DNA from: Azospirillum cavernae
Lineage (GTDB): Bacteria > Pseudomonadota > Alphaproteobacteria > Azospirillales > Azospirillaceae
Reading direction: 5' to 3'
Length of the DNA: 64,000 bases
NCBI RefSeq assembly: GCF_003590795.1
Contig: NZ_QYUL01000006.1
Span: forward strand, 124,001 to 188,000
Below the pieces are notes generated by a model, which ran no database searches, had not been told where the DNA came from, and saw only the letters and a list, made by a program, of their open reading frames with translations. The first letter of the stretch is position 1. Each line of letters begins with the position of its first letter. The translations under genes and the position numbers were made by a program. Shown here piece after piece: positions 41,588 through 49,577 of this stretch.

Positions 41588-42745
41588 ATGACCACCAGGG
41601 CATTGCTGGTTGAAGGGTGGCGGCATATCCCCCATTCCTATGCCATTGTGAACCAGTTCCAGTGCCTGGAACTCGCGACACGTTCGGATTTGAGGTTGGC
41701 CCATCGGGACATTCCACACCCTGATGTCTGGAAACGTCAGACCGGCCTGTTCGACCCCGTGATGGAAGAGGCGATTGACGCCCTACGACCACCGGAGCCG
41801 GAGGAGCGCTTCGATGCAGTTCTGCGGATGGGATTTCCCTACGATTACCGACCGTCAGAGGCGCGGCGGACATTGGTGTTTGGAACGGCGGAATGGAGAA
41901 AGCTGTCGCGTCTGAACATCGTCGGGCAGGGAGACGTGCGCTTGGCGGCCTCCCGCTCCGATGCGATCATGATTACACCGTCGCAATGGTCGCGGACTGG
42001 ATGCATTGAGAGCGGGTTTCCAGAATCGCGCGTTTTCTGTGTGCCCCACGGCGTTCATCCATCGCTTCATCATCCCCTGTCGGAAGAAGAGCGCATCCGG
42101 CTGCGCCAGCGGTTGGGTTGGGATGGATTTGTGTTTCTCACCATTGGTTCGATGACCCACAACAAAGGGCTGGATCTGACGTTACGCGCCTTCGCCACCC
42201 TGTTGGAGAGCCATCCCGATGCCCTGCTGTTCATCAAGGGCCTCGATTCCCTGTACGGTTCGCGTGATAAGCTGTTGGCCAACATCCGGGGGTTGACACA
42301 CGAGCAGAAGGAGCGCATCCGACCGCGCGTGCGCTATGAAGGCCGCTCACTTTCTTTCCGCACCATGGCGCTTCTGTACCAGGCGGCAGACGCCTACGTG
42401 TCCCCTTACAGAGGGGAGGGCTTCAACATGCCCGTGCTGGAAGCCGTGGCGTGTGGTTTGCCGGTGATCTGCACGGCGGGTGGTGCGACCGATGATTTTA
42501 CCACTTCGGATTTTGCTTTGCGCATCGACAGCCGGATCGAGCCCATCACCCCCTATCCGCAGGTTCCGGATATAAAAGGTTGGGCCTTGCAGCCCGACCC
42601 AGATCACCTTTTCAATCTGATGACGCACGCCGTCGAGACGCCTGATTTCTGCCGTCAGGCCCGGCATTTGGGACCAGCTTTCGTGGCGAACGGCTTCACG
42701 TGGCGTCACGTGATCGATCAATTGCTGAACATTGCCTTTTCATGA
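41588..42745 (+). CDS. Glycosyltransferase family 4
   Basis: 385 residues: ALLVEGWRHIPHSYAIVNQFQ opening, FRTLVFGTAEW-like middle region, VFCVPHGVHPSLHHPLS, FVFLTIGSMTHNKGLDLTLRAF and SPYRGEGFNMPVLEAVACGLPVI with E-x7-E, a subtype common for mannosyl- or rhamnosyltransferases. The ATG at 41588 has GGGAG eight bases upstream; the frame also reaches a TTG at 41573. It is monocistronic by spacing, downstream of a dead IS256 element. Donor unknown. Confidence 0.9.
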   Translation: MTTRALLVEGWRHIPHSYAIVNQFQCLELATRSDLRLAHRDIPHPDVWKRQTGLFDPVMEEAIDALRPPEPEERFDAVLRMGFPYDYRPSEARRTLVFGTAEWRKLSRLNIVGQGDVRLAASRSDAIMITPSQWSRTGCIESGFPESRVFCVPHGVHPSLHHPLSEEERIRLRQRLGWDGFVFLTIGSMTHNKGLDLTLRAFATLLESHPDALLFIKGLDSLYGSRDKLLANIRGLTHEQKERIRPRVRYEGRSLSFRTMALLYQAADAYVSPYRGEGFNMPVLEAVACGLPVICTAGGATDDFTTSDFALRIDSRIEPITPYPQVPDIKGWALQPDPDHLFNLMTHAVETPDFCRQARHLGPAFVANGFTWRHVIDQLLNIAFS

Positions 42746-42899
42746 TCTGTCTGAAGTAAATTTCCATCATACGTCAAAAGGCTGCATTCACGGCATCCCC
42801 CAGTCAAAACCGAACCGCGCCGTTGTGGCGCAGGGAGAAAGCCCCGGCAGCGGCGTCACTCATGGACAACAGAGAGCTGCGCTCCCGGTGCGCCCCCAT

Positions 42900-44528
42900 T
42901 TATATGGCTTCTGTGGCGCTGAGATCCTTCCGCACCCGCGCAAAGACCGGCTCCCACTCATCAGCGGTGGCCTGCCGGTAGAGCCGCATCGACGGATACC
43001 ATGGGCTGTCCTCCCGTTCGGAAAACCAGCACCACAGAAAGCCGGTGCGCCGCGCCAGCAACGTCCACACCGGCACCCCCAACGCGCCCGCGACATGGAC
43101 CGTGGTGTTGCTGATCGAAATCACCAAATCCAGGGCCGCGACCTGCGCGGCGAAACCATCGAGATCGGTCATCGGGTCAATGGCGTCATCGTGGATGATC
43201 GGAATCCCGTGTTCGCGCCGCACGGCTTCCAAATCCGCCGAGTGCTCGCCGTATTGAAGATCGACGAAGGCCAGACCGGGCAGCGTCAGGATGGGCGTCC
43301 ACAGCGGCAGGGGGGCGCTTTTGAAGTCTCGGTGGTTGGGGTTGGCCGAATGCCAGGAAATCCCCACCAGACGCCGCCCTTCGGCCATCGCCTGGTAGCG
43401 CGCGCGCAACGCCGCGACCCGCTGCGGATCGGCCACCAGATATTGGGAGCGGCGGGGAAAGGACGAAAAATTCGGGCGCAGCCAACGGCCCAGATCGCCA
43501 AGCGCCGACTGGGCGCCCAGATCGGGCTGGGTGGTCGCCGGATGCGGCGGATCGCCACGCGGCGCCACCGTGACGTTGGGGAAAGAGCGGGCGAACAGCG
43601 GAACCAGTCGGGGGGCTGTTTCCAGCACGCAGCCGATCCCGCGCGTCGCCAGATCGGGAATCATGCCCGCCAGCAGAATTTCGTCCCCGACTCCCAGTTC
43701 CCCCCAGACCAGCAACCGCTTGTCGGGCAAAGGGCCGCCGTCCCAAGCGGGCAGGGGTGAGGTGTGACGGGCTTTGGCGTTGGCCGTCGTGTTCCACCGA
43801 GCGGCGTGGTTCACCCAACCCGCCGCCAACTCCCCGGTCAACAACTGGGACAGACCGAGGTTGCTGCGCGCTTCGGCATAGGTCGGATCGACGCGAAGGG
43901 CACGGGCGTAACAGCCCATGGCTTGGTCCAGTTGCCCCTGAAATTGCAACAAGATGCCCAGATTGCCCAAGACCGGCGCCGAGGCCGGGTGCAGCGCCGT
44001 TAGGGCGCGGCTGGCCATGATCGCGTCGTCCAGGCCGCCCGCCGTCCGCAAGACGTCGGTCAAGGCGTGAAGGGCGGCCCCGTTTCCCGGCTCCAACCGG
44101 ATCAGCCGCCGGAATGCGGCGATGGCGTTTCCGGTTTGACCAAGCGCGCGTTCGACCGCGCCAAGATTGTGGAGCAGAGCGGCTTCCGCCGGGGCAAGCG
44201 CCAGGGCGCGCCGGATGGCGGCGAGCGATTCTCCATTGCGGTCCAGGCGACGAAGCGCGGCGGCCCGGTTGGCGTGGGCCTGGGCGTAGTCCGGTCGGGC
44301 CGTCGCCGCCCGCCCGAACAGGGTTGCCGCCGCCGCCGCCTGTCCATCGCCAAGCGCGATCAGGCCAAGCGTGTGCAGGGCCTCATCCTGTTGGGGAGCA
44401 TCAAGAAGGATCCGACGGCACGCCGCTGCGGCCCTGTCCCGTTCTCCGGCTTGCAGCAAGCGGCGCGCCGCTGACAGGGCCGCCGCTGCGGAAAAAGGAG
44501 TCGGCGTCTGCGGCGTTCCAGGGGACAT
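42900..44528 (-). CDS. TPR protein with GT9/GT41-like glycosyltransferase domain
   Basis: 542 residues. The N-terminal 260 are TPR helices (AALSAARRLLQAGERDRAAAA, then EALHTLGLIALGDGQAAAA and YAQAHANRAAALRRLDRNGES). The C-terminal half is GT-B: LLVWGELGVGDEILLAGMIPDL (the G-x-GD-E-I motif), LVGISWHSANPNHRDFKSAPL and DLVISISNTTVHVAGALGVPVWTLLA, as in GT9 heptosyltransferase/OGT-like proteins. ATG 44528 precedes the TPR region; the extra frame upstream is not homologous. Divergent from the gene at 44610. A related TPR+GT9-like gene lies at 52846. Confidence 0.88.
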   Translation of the reverse strand: MSPGTPQTPTPFSAAAALSAARRLLQAGERDRAAAACRRILLDAPQQDEALHTLGLIALGDGQAAAAATLFGRAATARPDYAQAHANRAAALRRLDRNGESLAAIRRALALAPAEAALLHNLGAVERALGQTGNAIAAFRRLIRLEPGNGAALHALTDVLRTAGGLDDAIMASRALTALHPASAPVLGNLGILLQFQGQLDQAMGCYARALRVDPTYAEARSNLGLSQLLTGELAAGWVNHAARWNTTANAKARHTSPLPAWDGGPLPDKRLLVWGELGVGDEILLAGMIPDLATRGIGCVLETAPRLVPLFARSFPNVTVAPRGDPPHPATTQPDLGAQSALGDLGRWLRPNFSSFPRRSQYLVADPQRVAALRARYQAMAEGRRLVGISWHSANPNHRDFKSAPLPLWTPILTLPGLAFVDLQYGEHSADLEAVRREHGIPIIHDDAIDPMTDLDGFAAQVAALDLVISISNTTVHVAGALGVPVWTLLARRTGFLWCWFSEREDSPWYPSMRLYRQATADEWEPVFARVRKDLSATEAI

Positions 44529-44609
44529 GACGTTCACGCATGGTTGGAAGGGCCGCCAATATGGCTTAAGGAAGGAGCGTCTGACCATAGAGGCTCGCAC
44601 GTTGCACGC

Positions 44610-45647
44610 ATGAACCTGCTCTGGATTTTGTCGGGTCTCTTGGAGCACCGCAAAGGCGGCCTCTTTTCTCCGCTCGGCAGCCATCGGCTGCGCGCGATCG
44701 CACCGGCTGGCGCGCTGGGACGGCTGGGGCATGGGATCGCCATGACGCAGGGCGAAAGCCTGGCGGACAAGCTTGACGCGTCAGCCCTGCGCACCGCCGA
44801 CGTTGTGATCGTCGCCAAACAATTCACGGACATCGCCCCCGCTTTGCGGCGCGTGAAGGAAGGCGGGGCGCGGATCGTGGTCGATGTGTGCGACGACGTG
44901 TTCAGCCTGGATCATCTGCGCGCCATCTACGCCGAATTGCTGGATCTCGCTGACCTCTGCACCGTCGCCAGCCCCGTGCTGGCCGAACGCGTCAGCGCCC
45001 ATTACGCCGCCATCGGCCGGAACACGCCGGTCGCCCTTGTCCCCGACTGTGTGGAGGGCGAGGCGCTGCCCCCTCGTTTCCGCCCTGCGCCGGACCAGCC
45101 GTTGCGTCTCCTGTGGTTTGGCCAACCCGCCAACCTTGACGCGCTGGACGCGGAACTGCCGGATCTGGGCGACTGGGCGTCCGACGTTCCCCTTGCGCTG
45201 TCCATCGTCACCAGCCTGACTCCCCAGATCGCCGAGCGTTTTCCCAGCGGGCGCTGCGGCCTGCCCATCCGGCGCTTGCCCTGGTCGCCGGAAGTGATGG
45301 GCATGGCGCTGGACTGGTGTGATCTGGTGATCGTCCCCAGCGCGGCCACTGGGGACAAGCTGGTGAAATCGTCCAACCGGGTGGCGTCGGCGCTGTGGGC
45401 TGGACGGCTGCCGGTGGCCTTTCCGCTGCCCAGCTACCAGCCCTTTGCCGACAGCGCCCTGCTGGCCGAACGGATGGTCGCGGGCATCGCTCAAGCCTTG
45501 GCCCGACCGGAGGATGTCGAAGCGCGCATTGTTCAGGGGCAGGACCTGATCCGTCGCCACTTCACCTCGGACGCGGTCGCGCAGCGGTGGAACGCCGTGC
45601 TGGGCGCCTTTTCCGTATCTGCGCCACACGACCAAGTGAGACTATGA
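44610..45647 (+). CDS. Glycosyltransferase-like protein (GT4-like)
   Basis: 345 residues. Features of a GT-B enzyme include RIVVDVCDDVFSLDHLRAIY, TVASPVLAERVSAHYA, LRLLWFGQPANLDALDAEL and the donor-side stretch WCDLVIVPSAATGDKLVKSSNRVASALWAGRLPVA, which resembles the N-R-x-x-x-A-L-x-A-G end of some GT4 families. Start ATG 44610; earlier in-frame codons are unlikely. Overlaps the following methyltransferase by 4 bp. Confidence 0.75.
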   Translation: MNLLWILSGLLEHRKGGLFSPLGSHRLRAIAPAGALGRLGHGIAMTQGESLADKLDASALRTADVVIVAKQFTDIAPALRRVKEGGARIVVDVCDDVFSLDHLRAIYAELLDLADLCTVASPVLAERVSAHYAAIGRNTPVALVPDCVEGEALPPRFRPAPDQPLRLLWFGQPANLDALDAELPDLGDWASDVPLALSIVTSLTPQIAERFPSGRCGLPIRRLPWSPEVMGMALDWCDLVIVPSAATGDKLVKSSNRVASALWAGRLPVAFPLPSYQPFADSALLAERMVAGIAQALARPEDVEARIVQGQDLIRRHFTSDAVAQRWNAVLGAFSVSAPHDQVRL

Positions 45648-46192
45648 TGCAAGCAACGGACACCCCGCCTTTGCGCCTGAATCTGGGGTGCGGCGACAAA
45701 ATTTTGCCCGGTTACGTCAATGTGGATGTGGCGTCCAGCCGCAACGGGGCGACGCCGGACACGCTGTGCGATCTCCACCACCTGACGCCCTTTGCCGACA
45801 ACAGCGCCGATGAAATTCTGGCGGTGCATGTGGTCGAGCATTTTTGGCGATGGGAAATCGTTGACGTGCTGCGGGAATGGACGCGCGTTCTGAAGCCCGG
45901 CGGCAGCATGATTCTGGAATGCCCGAATCTGGCCGTCGCTTGCGAGGAGTTCCTGAAGGATCCCGACGGTCGCTCTGGAACCGGGGTGGATGCTCAACGC
46001 ACCATGTGGGTGCTGTACGGCGATCCGGCGTGGCGGGATCCGCTGATGTGCCATCGTTGGGGGTACACGCCGCGCAGCCTTGCCCAGGTGATGCACGAGG
46101 CCGGGTTGCGGGCGCTGCGCCGCGAGCCGGCCCGTTTCAAGCTGGGCGACCCGCGCGACATGCGGGTCGTCGGTGAGAAGCCGCTCCCTTGA
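45644..46192 (+). CDS. Class I SAM methyltransferase, short form
   Basis: 182 residues. Motif I is LRLNLGCGDKILPGYVNVDV, then LTPFADNSADEILAVHVVEHFWRWE and VLKPGGSMILECPNL, followed by a GYTPRSLAQVMHEAGLRA C-terminus: a small EPS-cluster methyltransferase of the UbiE/family-11 type. It is translationally coupled to the GT upstream (ATGA). Its stop is 3 bp from that of the convergent gene at 46196. Confidence 0.88.
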   Translation: MMQATDTPPLRLNLGCGDKILPGYVNVDVASSRNGATPDTLCDLHHLTPFADNSADEILAVHVVEHFWRWEIVDVLREWTRVLKPGGSMILECPNLAVACEEFLKDPDGRSGTGVDAQRTMWVLYGDPAWRDPLMCHRWGYTPRSLAQVMHEAGLRALRREPARFKLGDPRDMRVVGEKPLP

Positions 46193-46195
46193 TCC

Positions 46196-46891
46196 TCAGC
46201 GCTGCAAGCAGTGCATCATCCGGTCACGTTCCTGGAACCAGAGATCGGCGTAACCGCAATCGACGTATCGGTCAAAATACGGACCGCCAATGGTGTAGTG
46301 CAGGTTCGAAACCTCGTCGCGCGGGGCCGGGGGATCATAATCGACCAGATGATTCCAACGGTGCGGCAAATCGCCGATCAATGAATCATCACCCAGCCAA
46401 TGGAATTGATGAAGCTCCATGCCGGTCGCCGTGTTGACATAATCAGGCGTCAGCGCGGCGCAGCGGGCGTTGTTGAACAACATCACGCTCGACCAGTTTT
46501 TCTTTTCATAGCGCGTTTGCGGCTGCCCGAGGAACTTGCGCTCTTCCTGCGGGACATGCTGGTGTTTGACGACCTGGACGGCGTAGCGGTCGTCAGCCAG
46601 ATCCCACAGCGCGGCGATGTCGTCGAGCACCAGCATGTCGCAGTCGAGAAAGATCGACCAACCTTGAAACCCGCAGAGATACGGCGTGAGGAAGCGCGAG
46701 AACGAGAAGTCCGTCGATTGCAGCGGATGACGCTCCCGCCACATCAGGGATTTCAACTGCGACAGCATCAGGGGGGTGATCGAGACCGGGCGTGAGGCGC
46801 GGGCGTTGATGCTGTGCTCAAGCACGCTGAACGCCACCGTTTCGCGCGGGTCGTAACCGATGAAAACGTTGATCATGTGAGAAGCCGCCAT
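46196..46891 (-). CDS. Glycosyltransferase, GT-A fold with DCD motif (GT8-like)
   Basis: 231 residues. From the ATG at 46876 it begins MINVFIGYDPRETVAFSVLEHS, and the metal motif is SIFLDCDMLVLDDIAALWDL (D-C-D) near 80-99, followed by HWLGDDSLIGDLPHRWNHL. This small family is common in alphaproteobacterial LPS/EPS clusters. The start could be 46891 or 46876. A terminator lies upstream, separating it from the next minus-strand gene. Confidence 0.85.
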   Translation of the reverse strand: MAASHMINVFIGYDPRETVAFSVLEHSINARASRPVSITPLMLSQLKSLMWRERHPLQSTDFSFSRFLTPYLCGFQGWSIFLDCDMLVLDDIAALWDLADDRYAVQVVKHQHVPQEERKFLGQPQTRYEKKNWSSVMLFNNARCAALTPDYVNTATGMELHQFHWLGDDSLIGDLPHRWNHLVDYDPPAPRDEVSNLHYTIGGPYFDRYVDCGYADLWFQERDRMMHCLQR

Positions 46892-46989
46892 AGAAATCCG
46901 GCCGACCTTGCGGCGGGCGGGCGGAGCTTAGGGTAAGCCCTGGCGCCGCTCAAGCCCTGGGTTTCGCCATTTCGCCGCAGGGAGTCGGC

Positions 46990-47027
46990 AAAAAAAAGAC
47001 CAATGGGCGGCAACCCATTGGTCTTTT
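46990..47027 (-). terminator. Rho-independent terminator
   Basis: Perfect 14-bp arms (AAAAGACCAATGGG with CCCATTGGTCTTTT) around a 6-base loop; on the minus strand the stem is followed by eight T. It lies 137 bp after the stop of the gene at 47164-48036 and upstream of the gene starting at 46891, so it ends the former. The remaining 46892-47163 sequence holds no gene. Confidence 0.88.
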
Positions 47028-47163
47028 ATAAAACCGGCTGCCGCGCGCAATTTGCGACGGCAAATCTGGCTAGATGGCTTCGCAGAAGCTAGGGGATTGG
47101 CGCAGCGGACACAAGTCGATTTATCGCCAATTTCCGTTTGCATGGCTCCTTTCCCGAAACCGC

Positions 47164-48036
47164 TCAGGTCGCGGGAAGCGTCCTCATGTCGCGTTCCAGA
47201 TAGCGGTTGCAGGCGTGATGGATCTCCAGGAAGTTCGCGCAGGACAGGTGTGGTTTGAACAGCTTGAAAGTCTTGAGAATTCCCAGAGTCGCCGCGCTTT
47301 CCAACGGTCCAATGAAACCTGTGTCGCGGTCCAGGAAGAAGGGTTGATCCCGCCAGATCCGCATTTGCCGTTCGTCCAGGAAAAAGCAGCCGGAATGAGG
47401 GTTGGACGCTCGTTCCAGCGCCAACTGCCGATTCAGGAACGACCCTTGGATGACTCGGCGGTCATCCGGGGCGACGCTGCCTTCTGGCAAATCATCCAAC
47501 ATGGCCCGGTCGATGTAGAGCTTCTGGAAAGCGGATCGGAGTGCGGTTTCGTAGCGATTGGGCAGCAGAACACAGCTTTCGCCATGCGCCGCGTTGAACA
47601 TTTCCAGCTTGTCAAAAAAATTGGCGTCGTGGATGACAAGATCATCCTCAATGTAACCATAATAATCATACTGGCCCAACCGTTCCGCCAGCACAGCGTG
47701 ACAGGCGAAGCCGAGCATCATCGGGTCCAGGTCAACCGGCTGATGAGTGAAAAAACCGACGGGCAGATCAAGCTCGTCCAGAAGATGACGCCCGCCGGTG
47801 GTGACGACGACGATGTCCACGCTCGTCACCGCGCCAATGTTCGGGCGGCGCACGACTCGTTCGGCGTTTCGGCTGTGCATCATTCCTTGCGAGCCGAAAT
47901 GGCGTTGGCAGGCGGCGATGGCTTCCCGCAGCGCGGCGGCGCGGGCCGTTCGGTCCCCATGGGTGGAGCCATATTCGACCGACACGCCCGGTTTTGGAGC
48001 GCCACAATAATGCGGGATCGTGATGAGGATGCGCAT
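47164..48036 (-). CDS. Unrecognised protein, possible GT-A transferase
   Basis: 290 residues from the ATG at 48036 (MRILITIPHYCGAPKPG). A presumed acidic motif occurs in YGYIEDDLVIHDANFFDKL, and the C-terminal RDTGFIGPLESAATLGILKTF is followed by a His/Cys-containing tail. This layout (a short strand, then E-D-D) is seen in GT-A-like enzymes of unknown specificity. No signal peptide or membrane helix. The frame is open to 48111, but the extra 25 residues are Arg/Gly-rich. A strong terminator follows downstream. I do not assign a family name. Confidence 0.75.
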   Translation of the reverse strand: MRILITIPHYCGAPKPGVSVEYGSTHGDRTARAAALREAIAACQRHFGSQGMMHSRNAERVVRRPNIGAVTSVDIVVVTTGGRHLLDELDLPVGFFTHQPVDLDPMMLGFACHAVLAERLGQYDYYGYIEDDLVIHDANFFDKLEMFNAAHGESCVLLPNRYETALRSAFQKLYIDRAMLDDLPEGSVAPDDRRVIQGSFLNRQLALERASNPHSGCFFLDERQMRIWRDQPFFLDRDTGFIGPLESAATLGILKTFKLFKPHLSCANFLEIHHACNRYLERDMRTLPAT

Positions 48037-48104
48037 GATGGCGAAAGCGCCGCCTGTGAAAAATTCCGGGAAAGCGGCGCGACCTTCAGGCTTCCCCCGC
48101 CCCC

Positions 48105-48335
48105 GTGTCAAGACGATCCCGTGTTGGAAAGCGGATTGCCACAGGTCTGGGATTTTGCCATGAATGGGCGGCCTTCCCGCCCCGCACGCCCTATCAGGCG
48201 GCGCAGCATCCGGTCGGAACGTTTCGCGTCAATCACTACGGCTTCGTCTTGGACATCTTTCGCAAGAGCCCTCCGGCGCCCCATGGCGAGGGCGTATGGC
48301 GGTCGCCAATTCCCAGCCGGTCCACCATCCAATGA
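48105..48335 (+). CDS. Possible small ORF coupled to the following GT gene
   Basis: A 76-codon frame starting at a GTG ends in a TGA that overlaps ATG 48332 (ATGA), the kind of junction seen at true genes here. Its second half, GTFRVNHYGFVLDIFRKSPP, reads like protein, but the first third is poor and no ribosome-binding site is evident. It could be a remnant or chance. If real, the GT gene would start at 48332. Confidence 0.2.
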   Translation: MSRRSRVGKRIATGLGFCHEWAAFPPRTPYQAAQHPVGTFRVNHYGFVLDIFRKSPPAPHGEGVWRSPIPSRSTIQ

Positions 48336-49549
48336 CGCGGATCAAGATTGATCTGGGCAGCGGCCAGAAGGTTGGGATCGTCTGGCAGATCGGCAGCTAT
48401 TCGGGCTGGGGCGTTCTTGGCTTGCACATCGCGCGTCATATGATGGCGGCGGGTGATCTGGAGCCGATGCCCATCTATCCGCTGTCGTCGGTTGACCGGA
48501 ACGCGGTCGATCCGGCCTTTCTTGAGCGCTTGACCGCCAACGCCAACGCCATCGCCGCCGCCATGGCCAGCCGCCCCGATCCATCCGTCATGGTGCGCGG
48601 CAGTTTTCCGATGCTGCACGGGTTGGGCAACGGGCTGACCCCTGCGCCGCTCGCCGCCACGTTTGCCGGAACCCCCGATCTGGCCATCGCCTTTCTGGAG
48701 GACACCAACCTCGGTCCCGAGGTTGTGGCGCGCGGGCAGCGCTACGCCTGCATCGCCGCCGGGGCCTCCTGGACCGCCGAGGTTCTGCGCGGAGCCGGGT
48801 TGGAGCGGGTGGTGGTTTGCCCGCAGGGGGTGGACGCCACGGTTTTCCATCCCGGCCCGCCACGCGCCCACGCGCGCGACCGCTTCATCGTTTATTCCGG
48901 CGGCAAGTTGGAGTTCCGCAAGGGGCAGGATGTGGTGGTCGCGGCCTTCCGCCGTTTCCACCAACGCCACCCAGACGCGCTTCTCGTGGCGGGGTGGTTC
49001 AGCCCCTGGCCAACCTTGGCGCGAAGCATGAGCGACTCCCCTCATCTGGCTGAGGCCCCCGGTTTGGACGAAAAGGGCGCGGTCGATGTGGCCGGTTGGC
49101 TGAGCCGCAATGGTTTGCCCGAAGGGTCGTTTCAGGTCGCTCCTGCGGTGTCGAACAGGGCCATGGGCAAGGTTCTGCGGCAGGCCGACGCGGCCCTGTT
49201 TCCCAACCGTTGCGAAGGCGGGACCAATCTGGTCGCCATGGAGGCGATCGCCTGCGGAATTCCGACCATCCTGTCGGCCAACACCGGCCATCTGGACCTG
49301 ATCGCTGATCTTCCCTGTCTGGCTTTGCGCGCGCAGGCTCCGGTTCCGTCCCGACCGGGCGGCATGGGAACCGAGGGTTGGGGCGAATCCTCCATCGACG
49401 AGATCGTCGAGGCGCTGGAACATGTTTACGCCAACCGGGACGCCGCGCGCGTCCAAGCCGCCCAGGCCGCCGAACGGATCCGGACGGAATGGAGCTGGGA
49501 CGTTCAGATCAGTCGGATGCTGAAGGGGTTGGGGCTGCGCGCCGGGTGA
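48296..49549 (+). CDS. Glycosyltransferase family 4
   Basis: 417 residues. VGIVWQIGSYSGWGVLGLHIA opening, VVVCPQGVDATVFHPGP, FIVYSGGKLEFRKGQDVVVAAF and ALFPNRCEGGTNLVAMEAIACGIPTI with E-x7-E: a typical GT4. ATG 48296 follows GCGAGGGCGT; ATG 48332 is an alternative that would couple to a small upstream frame. Likely alone on the plus strand, convergent with the gene ending at 49578. Confidence 0.88.
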   Translation: MAVANSQPVHHPMTRIKIDLGSGQKVGIVWQIGSYSGWGVLGLHIARHMMAAGDLEPMPIYPLSSVDRNAVDPAFLERLTANANAIAAAMASRPDPSVMVRGSFPMLHGLGNGLTPAPLAATFAGTPDLAIAFLEDTNLGPEVVARGQRYACIAAGASWTAEVLRGAGLERVVVCPQGVDATVFHPGPPRAHARDRFIVYSGGKLEFRKGQDVVVAAFRRFHQRHPDALLVAGWFSPWPTLARSMSDSPHLAEAPGLDEKGAVDVAGWLSRNGLPEGSFQVAPAVSNRAMGKVLRQADAALFPNRCEGGTNLVAMEAIACGIPTILSANTGHLDLIADLPCLALRAQAPVPSRPGGMGTEGWGESSIDEIVEALEHVYANRDAARVQAAQAAERIRTEWSWDVQISRMLKGLGLRAG

Positions 49550-49577
49550 GGCGTCGGACGGTTCGCCGCTTTTCCGT

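Noticed and set aside
47040-47140. Possible tRNA-like stretch after the terminator
   Set aside because: No consistent cloverleaf, T-loop or acceptor stem could be formed.
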